Part shown: piece by piece, positions 11,079-23,700 of the stretch
How positions within the stretch are numbered: position 1 is the stretch's first letter
Layout of the letters: each line of letters starts with the position of its first letter
Source: Cliona cf. orientalis
Lineage: Eukaryota; Porifera; Demospongiae; Clionaida; Clionaidae
Direction: 5' to 3'
Length of the DNA: 64,000 nucleotides
Assembly: GCA_963930775.1 (NCBI GenBank)
Contig: OZ005699.1
Location: 4,857,501 to 4,921,500 of the forward strand
Notes under the pieces: generated by a model
Seen by the model: the letters and a program-made list of their open reading frames with translations, nothing else
Database searches by the model: none
What the model was told of the DNA's origin: nothing
Program-made: the position numbers and the translations under genes

Positions 11079-12497
11079 TGCTAGTACTTGTCCCACCTGT
11101 CTCACTCTCTCTCCCTCTTTTTCTTTCACTCTCTCACACACACACACCCCTACCCCATGTATGCGCACGTACACAATCTCTTAGGTGATGATCGGCTATC
11201 GATGAGATGGTGAGATGGGGGAGCACTGGAGTTCCACTGCCAAAGAGAAGGTGCTGCCTAGGTCTCCTCAGACTTAGCTTTTGTTTTGAAGCTATCTTCT
11301 GAGGTGCTGAGAGAACTAGCTACTCGATCTAGGTCCTCGCACCGTCACTGTGGCTGCTTGAGCACTTTCTCTATCAACGGTAGTTGTCAATGTGTGATGA
11401 TGGCATAGGAGACTGATTGTGAAAGCTTTAACAACCTTCTGCAAACCTTCAAGAAGGCCTTTGATGGCTGCACAATATCTTTGTACCACCTAGAAAGCGT
11501 TATCATTGATTTATACGTATTTTATTCAATGTTTCTATGGTGAATTAACAAAAATTTATACTATTTTTAACAGCGTGTAACTTTGGAACCGCTCGATGGA
11601 AAAACTTTGTTCCAGTCTTATATTGTAGAGCAATACAAGAGCTACAGAATGGTACTTGAATCATGGGAATCCATCCTAGGGAACCAAAACGTGCCACTTT
11701 TTGCGCGAGGTACTTTTTGTGAGCGCTTGAGAGTAGCATGCACAAAAGCGGTCGCCGCGGAGCTCATGAATGTCTCCGGGTTATAGGACTTGAACGAGAA
11801 GAAAACAGAAGAGTTCCTCTGTCTTCTGGTCTTTGTTTGGAGTCCTAGAGTTGAAGGATGACCTAGATAGAACAGGTAAGAAAAATAGATAAAAAAAAAC
11901 GGCAAAAATTGCATGCACTGGAATGTGCCACCGGATGCACTTCCTGGATCTGCAACAATTGGATTGAGATACAGCGCTTTGTTTGTGATCGCGCCACACC
12001 CCCAATAATCGAGAAATTACGGTCTAAAGGCGTTGCTATGCACGCGGAAGGCGTTTCCGCATACTACGCGTGACCCGGAAATCAATTAAATGGACCTGGG
12101 CGGAGCCGTTCGAAATGAACGTAAAGATCGAGCAAGAGTTGAATTTCGTTGTTTACAAGGACAGGCGATTGTTCTTAGATGCCCAAGAAGCTAAAAAGGT
12201 AAGCGAACGTACAGTAGATCGATGAATCTAGCTGTATCTAGGTAGAGAATTCTAATTACCGCCCATAGCAACGGGCTCCGTGTACGGTGGCTGTGCCGAC
12301 TAGGTGGGTCAAAATGAAGGCTTATTTCGCCTTCGTATAGCACAACTAGCCTCCGTAGAAGACGGCAACAGAAGGGTTGTTGGATATGTATATGACAAAA
12401 TCTGGACTTTGACAAATTTAGACCTGAGCTACTAAAAACGCGCATTGCGCGAATCGCGCGCGGATCCCATACGGAGGGTTTTCCCAAATCCGGTCAC

Positions 12498-13170
12498 AAA
12501 TATGGAATGGCAATCAAACGACTGTTATTCAGTAGCTACTGCAATGTATGCCCATGCAACCCAGGTCAACCCACTGAGTCAGCAAAAACAATACCGGATT
12601 TGGGAAAACCCTCCGTATGGGATTCGCGCTAGTAGCTCAGGTCGAAATTTGTCAAAAGTCCAGATTTTGTCGTATTATATTATGTCGAACAACCCTTTTT
12701 CTAACTGTTGCCGTCTTCTACGGAGGCTAGTGCTATACTAAGGCGAAATAAGCCTTCATTTTGACCCACCTAGTCGGCACAGCCGCCGTACATGGAGCCC
12801 GTTGCTATGGGCGCTAATTAGAATTCTCTACCTAGATACATCTAGATTCATCGAACTACTGTACGTTTGCTCACCTTTTTTGCTTCTTGGGCATCTAAGG
12901 ACAACTGGCTGTCGTCAACAACAAAATTCAACTCTTGCTCAATCTTTACGTTCATTTCGAACGGCTCCGCCCAGGTCCATTTAATTGATTTCCGGGTCAC
13001 GCGTAGTATGCGGAAACGCCATACGCGTGCATAGCAACGTCTTTAGACCGTAATTTCTCGATTATTGGAGGTGTGGTGCGATCGCAAACAAAGCGCTGTG
13101 GCTCCATAACAGAGCGCGCGATCGGTCTAAGACTTGAACGCAAGTTAGCTCTGTGGTGGAGCTTATCATA
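12498..13170. repeat. Segment duplicated at 17911-18600
   Basis: Starting at ATATGGAATGGCAATCAAAC and running through a GTGACCGG-family copy (CGGATTTGGGAAAACCCTCC, then GGCTCCGCCCAGGTCC), this segment matches 17.9-18.6 kb over several hundred bases with few differences. It is a dispersed repeat. Confidence 0.65.
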
Positions 13171-14169
13171 GATACATCAATTTTCACAAAAAAAAAGTCC
13201 CATATTGCGGGTTCCCCATAGACGGTCATAATTGTAAAGTCTTGGGCCGATCGCGCGCTTCGTTGTGGAGATGGCGTTTCCGCATACTGCGTGTGACCCG
13301 AACGTAATGAGCGAACGTACGTAGAGAATTAGCGCCGGCTCCGGGTACGGCCCTAGGTGGGAATAGCACAACGGCACGTATATGACAAGATCTGGACCTT
13401 GACATCGCGCGCGGATCCCTTATCACACTCCTCGGTCACCTATTGTGTATGTGCGCATGGGGTGGTCTAGTGAAGTGAGTGTACGCTCGGTGTTTTCTCT
13501 TCTTCCCCTGATGTATCTAGACTATCCGGTCTGTTTTGATTTTCAATGCAGGAATGCCTAAATGCGGCCTCGGGGGCCGTTTGTGGCCCTTGACCAATTT
13601 TTATGGCCCCTGATAGTAGTTTTGCTATGCATGATATAATTTGTGTACTCTAGCTACTCCTATCTGAAATGGATGTGGCCTGCACATATATCCATGATCA
13701 TACTGCTTAGTAGCTATAGCTATACTGTGTATGAAATGGAGCTGCAATTGTTGATTATTGAAATGATGTGTTCCTTTGAAACAGCTGGCCTTATGGATTG
13801 ATTCAAGTGTATAGCTACCTCAAGCTTGAAATACAATCTGTGATTAATATCTGTTAACCGCACCTCACCTTTTAATGTAAATGGTAGTTACAGTCAGGTG
13901 GGTCACAGCACGCACGCACACATTGCTAGCTATGATACTATATTTGGTGATGTACTGAAATGGCCGACGTGTGTTGAGATGTTGGTCCGGGCGCCCATGA
14001 CCTTCAGTACCTTGGCCACGTGGCCCTGGTATGGAACCTTGGTGCTCCACTTTTTTTGCGCGAGGCGCTTTTGGCAGAGTTGTGTGGTGAAAATTGCATG
14101 CAGCTTAATCGGCTGACTCCACCCCCATTCGCTAAGGTGACCAGAAGATAAAGTGGCACTACATTTGTT
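13171..14169. other. Spacer upstream of BARD1, no gene seen
   Basis: The first 250 bp are scrambled fragments of the GTGACCGG family. The rest is AT-rich single-copy-looking DNA with no exon signal that I can support. Confidence 0.4.
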
Positions 14170-14689
14170 GTGAACAACTACATATCCATCCGCTTAACTC
14201 CGGGAGAAAACTTTCGCGGATCGGTTTACATAATGGGTGTGGCATGCCTAGAATTTCGTGGAGAAAATTTCACTGATGGCGGCGAAATTCCCTCGAAACT
14301 TTCCCCCTATACGGTACTTGACAAGCAAGGTCTTGGAGGAGCTACGTACGATTCAATCCGAGATTTTCGCAACTCGCCCCGACCCGGCAAGCAAGAGATC
14401 TGTGGTTGGAGTCCCAGGTGTGGCAGCCTATCTTTTTTTGGGGGCCTACCTTCAGTACATTCTATAAAGTACAGATATCGCGCGCCCACGTTGCGTTCGA
14501 CTATAGGTAATGGTCGTCACACAAAATTTAATTATAATCACCGCCCTTTAGCACAACACGGGGGGGGGGGGGGCGTAATCGCGGGATTCTCAAATTGTAC
14601 GCGGAAATGGTACAGGGTCGACGTATTGTCAAACCGTCATGACCCATTCCCTTGATTTGGACTCCAGATTGTGATCAAAAGCTGCCAAG
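14170..14689. repeat. MITE remnants immediately 5' of BARD1
   Basis: The part ending CTATACGGTA at about 14319 matches the right end of the element at 62809-63884, with GGGAGAAAACTTTCGCGGAT inside. The part near 14555-14600 (GGGGGGGCGTAATCGCGGGA) is the complement of the CCCGCGATTACGCCCCC family. The BARD1 5' flank is therefore largely transposon-derived. A 161-codon open frame over this stretch (14170-14655) is repeat sequence. No TATA box or initiator is evident. Confidence 0.5.
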
Positions 14690-14769
14690 ATGATGGTTGG
14701 AACGAACAAACTTCCTACAATAGAAGTTGCCCTCCAGAACTTGGAGCAACTATTGACATGCACACTGTG
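14690..14769 (+). CDS. BARD1: BARD1 exon 1 (start codon, first RING cysteines)
   Basis: It starts ATGATGGTTGG, encodes an N-terminal helix ([15 protein letters not shown]) and ends two bases into the second RING cysteine (donor GTGAGT), exactly where I recall human exon 1 ending (codon C53). The helix corresponds to human ALDRLEKLLRCSRC. The N-terminus is short: 23 residues before the first zinc ligand against 49 in human. Either of two adjacent ATGs could start it, and an upstream non-coding exon cannot be excluded. Confidence 0.9.
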
Positions 14770-17700
14770 GTGAGTATGTGTACACCTTTTCACAAATAAA
14801 ATTTTAATATAATGCCCAGAAAATCCGATTAACAAAATTAAATTCCTATGGCATCTATATACCTGCTGGAGTCAATCTAGCTGATATGATGCTCAGTAGT
14901 CTAAGCGATGCTATTATTAGACGTTCAGAGGATGAGTGAAAGACGGAATTTCATTCTAAACATTAAATAATTTACCCTTTTTCCGATAAAAAAGGACATC
15001 TGGGTGCCAGCCCCTTCACAAGTGGGAGAACGGTCTGGTACACTTCACATCAATGACTTGTTCTTCACACCCCATGGGTACCTTGGGGCGACAATTGAGT
15101 GTGAAAGTGTCATCCATACGTATTATGACAATACTCATACCAATAATTTGAGTGCAGCTAGCAGGATCTAATGGATAGGAAATCGGATTGCCTTTATATA
15201 TCTAGCCTCGTCCCCAGGCTCTCTTGGGGGAGGGGAAAAGAGAGCCTGGTAACGACTGCATGCGCATGCGCGAACCCTTACCAGCAAAACATGGTAAGCC
15301 AGTTTTCACAACAAAACGGCCTTTCGAGGGTACAAAAACCAAAGTTTGAAGTGATTTTCCTCATTTAACTCTCCTAGACATCATCGCTAGCCGATGGTAA
15401 GATATTTTTCGAGTGCTTGGGCGACTTTTGAGCTTGACTAGTAGTATACGATCAAGTAGTCCACGGATAGTATACGGAGATTTTGGCGCATGCGCATGCA
15501 GTCGTTACCAGGCTCTCTTTTCCCCTCCCCCAAGAGAGCCTGGGGACGAGGCTATTATATATCATGCTCATGCTTAGTCATGTATTCGGCCATCAGTGCT
15601 CTTAGCTGCATGTAAGATCACGCTGATTGAATAGCTGACAAGCTATGCTTCTCTTGGGTACGTTTTGAGGTAGTAGTGCTTCACCTAGAATTTCGTACCC
15701 AGATCATGGAAAGTGCAAGACTGTCTGTACCGTCGGCGTATGCCTGGTCCTCACGTTCAGAGGATAAGAGTAGTAGCTAGTGAGCGTTTCTGTTCTTGAT
15801 TGAGCCTACAAATATCGTTCGATCGCGTTCATAAAAGAACGTTATATAGTATATTATAGTAGCTGTTTCATACTCGACCCCCCAAAATATAGTCTTGTAC
15901 CCAACCCCCTTCTCGCGTATGCTTGAAGGGGGATGGGTACAAGATCTTGAGACTGGACAAAATGCAGTTGAAATCTCGATGTTGTATCGGTCTATACATG
16001 GTGGTATGAAATCTCTGATTTTGATTGTATTTTGGCCTAAATTCTATCTTGATCCTTCGATTGATGCTTGCCATTATAGTGTACTAGATCCTTTGATCTC
16101 GCTTTGATCACGGTCGCAGATGGTACTGGTACATTGCGGTGACCACCTGTGTTTTTATCAGTTAAACAATGTCAAGATCTGTTGAGCCACACCTCCCTTA
16201 CTTCCATTTCAACCACCATTTCTAGCTTTCTTTTGTCCAAGAAACAAGTCAATAGTCAAGTTGGTACAAGTGCATATATGGCCTTAGCAGTAACCACAAT
16301 AATATTATGGTTAATTACAATGCTACTGTAAAAAATTAGCAAAATTATTATTCCTAATACATGTATATACAGTGAGGCGAGTATTGTCCCCAGACATTTT
16401 AATCATAATTGAATGGGCGAACTATGCCATGGTATTGCTAAAAGACATGAATTGCCCAAAGAGCAATGGAAAAAGAATGATAGCAAGTAGAGCACGTGCA
16501 TACCCTGTGTGCACATTGCGCAATCTATAGATTTACTTTTGTGTGCATGGCTATAATTTTTATAAAAATAATGGAAATGCTGCTTCAATAATTGTACATA
16601 TCTGGGGTCCCGGTGATGACCACTCCCTGCACCAGACCTAGACTAGGAAGTTAAACTGATACTACTAACATTAATTTTTGTTGTAATATTTAGTGTAACA
16701 CTCTTAAATACGTTATAATTTGGACTTCTGATTTCAGTCAGCGGATCCAGATAGTACATGTAGCTACAGCTAGCTGCTAGGTCATGAGCATTATTTAATA
16801 GTTGACGATCTTTACCAGTCACATAATATATTAGTTGTGCACTTGATCACAAAGGACAATGGGCATGCATTATGCATTGAGTAGGCACTATCGATAGGTG
16901 TGGCTACAGTGGCCAACAAAAAGGCACTATTTGTGATGCTTGTGGACTGTGTCCCTCGATTTGACGCACATTGAAGCCAGTTTTTTGCCGAATTTGACAG
17001 ATTCATTATGCTTACGATTCACTCAGGTGCCTATAGGTCTCGAGATATGGCGATTTTGTGCTAACGACAATGACGATAGGACCAATTGCTTTACCCCTTT
17101 TTATATATGCGTGGAGTAAATTAATATTGAAGGATAATTAAAGTGGGGATGGCAGTGCTAAAAAATGCACAAATAAGATTTATAAGGATAATCACATCCA
17201 CTTACATCACTATGCTTGCTTTTTGATCACAAGTAGCTACATGTACATGGGGTGCAGAAAAATATAGTAACCAGTAGTTCAACAATCAATACCCTCATGA
17301 GTCGTAGTTAAGGAATTTCTCCACCTACATGTACTATACCTATAAAATCAAGAGGCTCCATGGTAAAGAATACATACATGCACATGTGTATGTAGCTAGC
17401 ACTAGCACACTAAATCGGAAGTATTTGCATCACAATCGAGAAAAGCAAGTGTAGGGATGTAAATGTATAGTGAATGTGATTATCCCTACAAATCTTGTTT
17501 ACATGTATGTACTTTTTAGCACTGCCATATCCCTACTTCAGCCTTCAATTGTTTCCTAACTTGCATATGCAGTGGAGGTTAGTCATGGACTCTGATTAGA
17601 GCGCATTTGCCATACCATATTTATGCTAATAGAACACATAATCTAATTAACGCAAGAAAGTTCACGTTCTAATATTTTCATAGTGTACGTATCTTAATGG

Positions 17701-20700
17701 AGTGCGTGATGACCTTTACCAGAAAATCACGCAAAATTTACAATTGTAATTTTTTTTAGCTTGCAGCATAAACACGGTATATAGGCCCCATGGTATTGGA
17801 CACACAGTTTAGATTGTGTTATTCATGAACATACACTGTAATGATAAACTTATTTTGCATTGCTATTGCAGGTATGTACTGTAGGGTACATAGCTAGCCA
17901 GCCAATTAAGGAGACAAACAGTAAATATGGAATGGCAATCAAACGACTGTTATTCAGTAGCTACTGCAATGTATGCCCATGCAACCCAGGTCAACCCACT
18001 GAGTCAGCAAAAACAATACCGGATTTGGGAAAACCCTCCGTATGGGATTCGCGCTAGTAGCTCAGGTCGAAATTTGTCAAAAGTCCAGATTTTGTCATAT
18101 TATATTATGTCGAACAACCCTTTTTCTAACTGTTGCCGTCTTCTACGGAGGCTAGTCGTGCTATACGAAGGCGAAATAAGCCTTCATTTTGACCCACCTA
18201 GTCGGCACAGCCGCCGTACATGGAGCCCGTTGCTATGGGCGCTAATTAGAATTCTCTGCCTAGATACAGCTAGATTCATCGAACTACTGTACGTTTGCTC
18301 ACCTTTTTTGCTTCTTGGGCATCTAAGGACAACCGGCTGTCGTTGTCAACAACAAAATTCAACTCTTGCTCAATCTTTACGTTCATTTCGAACGGCTCCG
18401 CCCAGGTCCATTTAATTGATTTCCGGGTCACGCGTAGTATGCGGAAACGCCATACGCGTGCATAGCAACGTCTTTAGACCGTAATTTCTCGATTATTGGA
18501 GGTGTGGCGCGATCGCAAACAAAGCGCTGTATCTCAACAACGAAGCGTGCGATCAGCCTAAGACTTGAACGTGGGTTAGCTCTATGCTAGAGCTTATCAA
18601 CCATGCATCAAACTCAATTTTCTGAAAAAATCCCATACAGAGGGTTTTCCCAAATCCGGTCACAAATGCACATTCCACAAAAGTTGTGACCAACCTCCTC
18701 TGTTGCACATGTAAATGTATGCGGAGTGATTGATGACCTTACATTTGTGCCCTGCTCTTCCATTGATGTAGTAGGAAACTGTTGAGCGACCCATATTCCT
18801 TCACAAGCTGTGGACATACCTTTTGCCGGTAATCTATTTAGTAATTCACGTACATGCATGTATATATACTTACCATGTAATATTATTATTATTATTCATT
18901 GGAGTTGCATATAGTCTAGAATTTTACTGCCACTTTCCTGTAATCTGATTGGTCAATAGGAGGTAACTAACTAAGTCGCTTAGTTACCTGTAGATTTTAC
19001 TTGCATGTAATTACTTGTAAATTTTGGCCAATAGGATCCATGGTTTTATGAGAGCTACAAGGCAAATACATGTACATGTAGCTGTACTACTAACAGTTAT
19101 AAACTACTTACATGTAGCTCACCTTGGCCAGTGGGATCCACAATATTTAGCATCTTTCTGTCCCCTTAGTAATTAACACCCTCTCTACGCTTGGTTGTCA
19201 CAGCTCAGGGCCATCAGGATGCTAAATACTGTAGATCCTTTGTCCTTGGTGTCTAACTATTATAATAATTATATATTATACATGTGCAATAATTATATGC
19301 AGAGTTCTACCTCGTTGCTACAGGGTATACATGTACAAGATACTGTATATGATACAAACCCTCCTTGTAGGGTTCATGTCCATATTATGTACACTATTAT
19401 ACAGTTCCTGAGGGCCAGGGCAAACGTTCATACAGTTTTTGAGGGCTAAAAACCCCCACGCACATGCGCAAGGGGTAATTTAAAGCAATCGGTTTTGTCT
19501 GTCATCAGCATAAAAATTGCCATATCTGAGATCTAGGCATCTAAGCGACTCGTAAGTACAAGTCAATATCATCGAAAAACTTGCTTTAGTATACTTTGAA
19601 TCGTTTGGCAAGGCCCACGAGCGTCGCAAATACTTTGGTTTGTTGGCCACACCTATGGACACTACCCACTATGTGCTTTCTGCTCTATAGAGCTCTAGTT
19701 GTATTCATGGATTCGAAACAATGGGCTAGAATAGGTGCCTTCGGGATTTGTGCTTCTATACTGCATACAAACCTCGGGAGTTGGTCTATTACATCAAATG
19801 CTTATATTTTTGCAAGGGTTGAGTTGAGAAGCCCAGCAATCTTAAGGCACAGATATGAGGAAAGGGACCATGCACTTTGCGCATTTCCCAAAGTTTCATT
19901 TTAAAACGCTTACATCTCAGGAACCGGCCATAGTAGTTACATGTATGAACTTCAAATCTGGCATGAATATTTTTTCATCATGCCACACTTGCTAGGAATT
20001 CCAAGCCCCTCCCACTTCTGGTGTGAGTGGGGCGAGGCGTGCATCGGAATGAAAACGTCACTATTTTGCCTCGTGTGTAAGCCCTGGCCCTCCTCTGACT
20101 ATAGAATTAGGACCTGGTATTAATAAGAGTCTTTAAGCCCCTCCCCTCTCTGTTTTACCAGTGATAGAGGGAATTTTGTAATACCATAGAATCCCGCGAT
20201 TACGCCCCCCCTTTGTGCGTGCTAGCATTGGGCAAAAGCGGGGAGCCGGAGGGGGCTTATATGCGGGATCCTAACAGTTCTGTGTGTTACCGACCGTCAA
20301 ATGCCACGTGGGCGCACAATCTCTGTACTTTCTCTGGCTGTTTGGTTGGCAAAACTCTAGAAAATGTGATAGGATATGAGAAAAAGACCACTTTGCGCAA
20401 AACGCGTTTTTTGGCCATTTTTCAAGCTGTCACAATTCCAAAGCCTCAAGAGCCCCAGGCTTCCCACTTGGTTTATAGGCAGTTTGGGCCTTCTACTTTA
20501 CTGATCCAACGTTAGAAGCTGCAGCAAGCCTCCTGTCCCGAGCGGTGAGCCTCCAAAGTGAGGCATAAAACGCCGATTTTCAAACGCGATCGATGCGCTC
20601 CCTCGCCCCGCCCACACCGGATGTGGGCGGGGCTCTCGATTTGCAGCGAGTGTAGCAGGATAATGTAAGAATATTCATGCCAGGTTTGAAGTTCATAGCT

Positions 20701-23700
20701 GCTATGGTTCCAGAGATATGTGTTTTAAAATGAAAATTTGGGAAATGCGCAAAGTGCTCCCTTTTCTCATATCCTGTCACAAATATGACACAAAAAGCTT
20801 AGTTTGTTAGTTGTGGCTACTGTTTTTACTTAGCTTATGATCTGTAATGTCTGCATTTTACAGCTGGGGGGGGGGGGGGGGGGGGGGGGCTTATACACAA
20901 GACAGCTATGCAGGAACTTGCAGGGGGGACTTATGCGCGAGGGGAGGGGTGTAATAATGGGATTCTACGATAATTGCAAGGTTCTGTATATGGTGCATGT
21001 ATGTACACGTACATGTAGTTAATGCACGTACTTGTATTGTTTGTGGTGTGCTCATGTACCAATATCTCTGCGTGTGTATACTTATACCGTATAGCCGGAA
21101 ATATGGGCGGGAATTAAATTTGGCGGTTGAGCACTAAATCGCTATTACAAGAATATTGGCAGATTTAAATTTGGCGGTTCGGTACGGGATCGTCATACGT
21201 ATATATGCGAGTAGGAAGTTTTACCGGATTTTAATTTGGCAATTGTAATATAGACAGCCAAATTTAATTCCCCGCCAAATTTTCCGGCTGTACGGTAATT
21301 ATGTACACTAAAGTATTAGGATATTGCACATGTAGATCGTGCATCGTTGATGCCCTCAGTAGCTGTTCATCAAGATGTCCTGACTGTAACCATCCTGGAT
21401 GGCTGAATGATCTTAAATCTAATAGACAGCTGAGTAACATGGTTCAATTGCTGACTTCAATGAAGAAACAAGTTTCACCCGCTGCGTTTGCAGTGACCAG
21501 ATTTGTTAGTGATAATAATCAATCAATACCTGATGGTACTTCATCAACTTTAAAGAGTGCTGGAAATCGGCATGAATATAGTAGTTTGTTTGTAAAACCT
21601 CGAGTTGATGCTTGCCTAATCCAACGACATCTTAAGTCTTCCAAGGTACATGTACCTGTAATAGAAGAGAAGATGCCTAGATTCTCAGATGGGACGGAAT
21701 CGGTGTCAGCAATCGATATATGTAACTCAAGCAAAAGAGCGAGCATTAAGAAAGTGAAGATTGGAATTGGCCAATCTTTTACTGAAGTCCAAGGTGTTGG
21801 TCTTAAAAAGCGGCAATCAATCCATCATGAATCTGATTTGTCAAAAATTGGGGGTGAGTTTCTATATTCATAGTTTTCTTAAGCAGATGTGCATGTGGTT
21901 GTGTGTACTTCCAGCATTCCCAAGGAGAGCACTTGATAGAGAATGCATACATGTATAATAGAGGATGGTAAAGGGATTGGCAAAAATTATATGTATGTTT
22001 CCATGGTATACTGTAGAATGCCATTCATGATTAATTCAACACCTGATGTCTATACACGTACTTGTACGTACATATAGCATTTGTAGTGTGCATATAGAGT
22101 AAGCCAGCAAAGGTCGGACAATGTGAATAATTGGATGATGCTCCTGAGCAAGGCCGAAGGCATCCAGTCACTTTAAGGGTATCGGGGGTTAGTATGACTA
22201 ATCAATAACTAGCACAAGAGCAGAAGAGTCTCATCTCCTCTCAGGGTAGTTTCTAGCCAGCTATGAACCAGTAGTCTTAATTTCATGGAATATTGGCCAG
22301 ATCAGATTCAACCAAACTACGGTCGGCCTCTCTCTCGGCGTGATGCCACCGACTCTCCTCGAGTCAATTCCACGCAGACATAGGCCGGACCCTCCAGCAG
22401 CCAAGTCAGGACTTACGAGCCCCTCCCACTAATACTTCTGGGATGGTACCTCAATGAAACAACTAATTTTTGATCTAAATACATGTATTCAGACGTATTG
22501 TGCATGCGTATTGGCTTCAATCTAATACACATTAATTAATTTCGGTCTTTAGTAGTCACCGAGTCTAAGTTGTGCTACCGTGAGAGTTGTACTAAATTGC
22601 GTTGTATTCCGATTCTCCTGGCAACTTTTATTGCAGATCTACAGCCCAATCAAGCTGTTAAGTACGTGCATAGCAATCATAATTTTGTGGTGTTCTATGT
22701 GTTTTTTTTTTTTACTCAAGATCAACAGATATGCTTAAATTTCCTTTGCTAAGTCAGAGGACTCACTTATTGCACATCAAAAGCCGCAAAACCCTGGACA
22801 CAGCCAACTGCTGATGATTGTATTGCTCCTGCTCACCCAGCAAAGTATAGGGAGACTTACGATAACGAGTCCATGAGATTGCTACAGAGAAGGGGCTGAG
22901 CATCTGTCCAGCAGCCAGTGAATATAATAATATTATACCAAAATCAACTCTTGGTGATAGGGTTTCGGGGAAAAATCTTCCTGGTGCCAAACCAGATCGT
23001 ACTTAACTCCAAATGAAGAGGATGAGTTGGTGAAGTTCTAAATTGTGCAGCTATTGGCTATGGACGTAGCAGAAAAGAAGTTATTGCAATGTTTCAAGGG
23101 ATTCTGGAGAGATGAGGTTAGATGGACCCCTTACCTGTGGGTGGTGGGATGGTTTTAAACCTAGACACCCTCAACTCAGCCTACGCTAAGCATCATTGCT
23201 GTTGTACTCATGTGCCATTGCCGATGACAGAGACGTCATTGACTGGTGTTTTGATCTGCTTGAGGAGACACTAGAAAAGAATAATTGTAATGATAAACCC
23301 GCCCAAATCTTTAATTGCGACGAAACTGGGATGCCACTCAATCCAAAAGCGAGCGAAATTATTTCACAAAGAGGGGATAAGAATCCAGCTGCTATTGGAG
23401 GTATACCAAGACACAGATCTAAGTGCAAGTGGTTATGCTATGCCCCCAATGGTATTGCATAGTATTGAATTATTAGCTGACCATTGGAGAAGTTCCTGGA
23501 ACTTTCTATGGATTATCAGATACCATAGTTAATCGAATACAATGTATGATCCAATCTAACATAAGAAATTAGCATTTTACGAATTCTCATAGCGTGTATA
23601 TATGAAGTGATTGACGACCTTTAACAGAAAAGCACAAAATTGAAATTAGTTTTTTTCATACGTAGTATTAGATTAAGTACGGTAATGGTTAGATGACAGC

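Larger units (their letters stand above)
9400..12497. mobile_element. 3.1-kb composite element with GTGACCGG inverted ends and AAAT duplication
   Basis: It opens GTGACCGGATTTGGGAAAACC and closes with its complement at 12497. AAAT flanks both sides (9396-9399, 12498-12501). The sequences flanking it are joined without interruption at about 17911-17935, giving an empty-site copy. Long internal inverted arms (about 9720-9930 against 11600-11800, containing AGCGGTCGCCGCGGAGCTCA) could pair. The middle (about 10400-11540) is different DNA. Open frames exist but none resembles a transposase, so it is probably non-autonomous. Confidence 0.6.
14770..18771. other. BARD1 intron 1 with repeats
   Basis: A 4.0-kb intron. 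It holds a Mutator-like MITE (15203-15554), a GCGCATGCGC-family relative (about 16480-17110), a GGTAAAGGTCGTCA-type fragment (about 17665-17760) and a GTGACCGG-family copy (about 17776-18665). No other gene is seen. Confidence 0.6.
18829..21335. other. BARD1 intron 2 with palindromic repeats
   Basis: It contains inverted arms at about 19847-20050 and 20590-20775, a CCCGCGATTACGCC-type element (about 20187-20972) with a long G run (20867-20889), and a MITE at 21085-21297. No other gene is seen. Confidence 0.55.

Noticed and set aside
10942-11188. Overlapping frames on both strands rich in His, Thr and Ser
   Set aside because: They read a 33-bp tandem repeat followed by CT and CA microsatellites.
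14170-14655. 161-codon open frame upstream of BARD1
   Set aside because: It runs through the end of a MITE and a G-rich repeat fragment, both found elsewhere in the window. There are no domain or splice signals.
17927-18415. 162-codon open frame
   Set aside because: It lies in a GTGACCGG-family repeat, and a frame-shifted near copy is at 12445-12984. It does not resemble any transposase.
21519-21746. Minus-strand frame over BARD1 exon 3
   Set aside because: It is a shadow of the coding exon on the plus strand.
23196-23532. Two overlapping open frames as possible host genes
   Set aside because: Both are frames of the same frameshifted pogo-like transposase.
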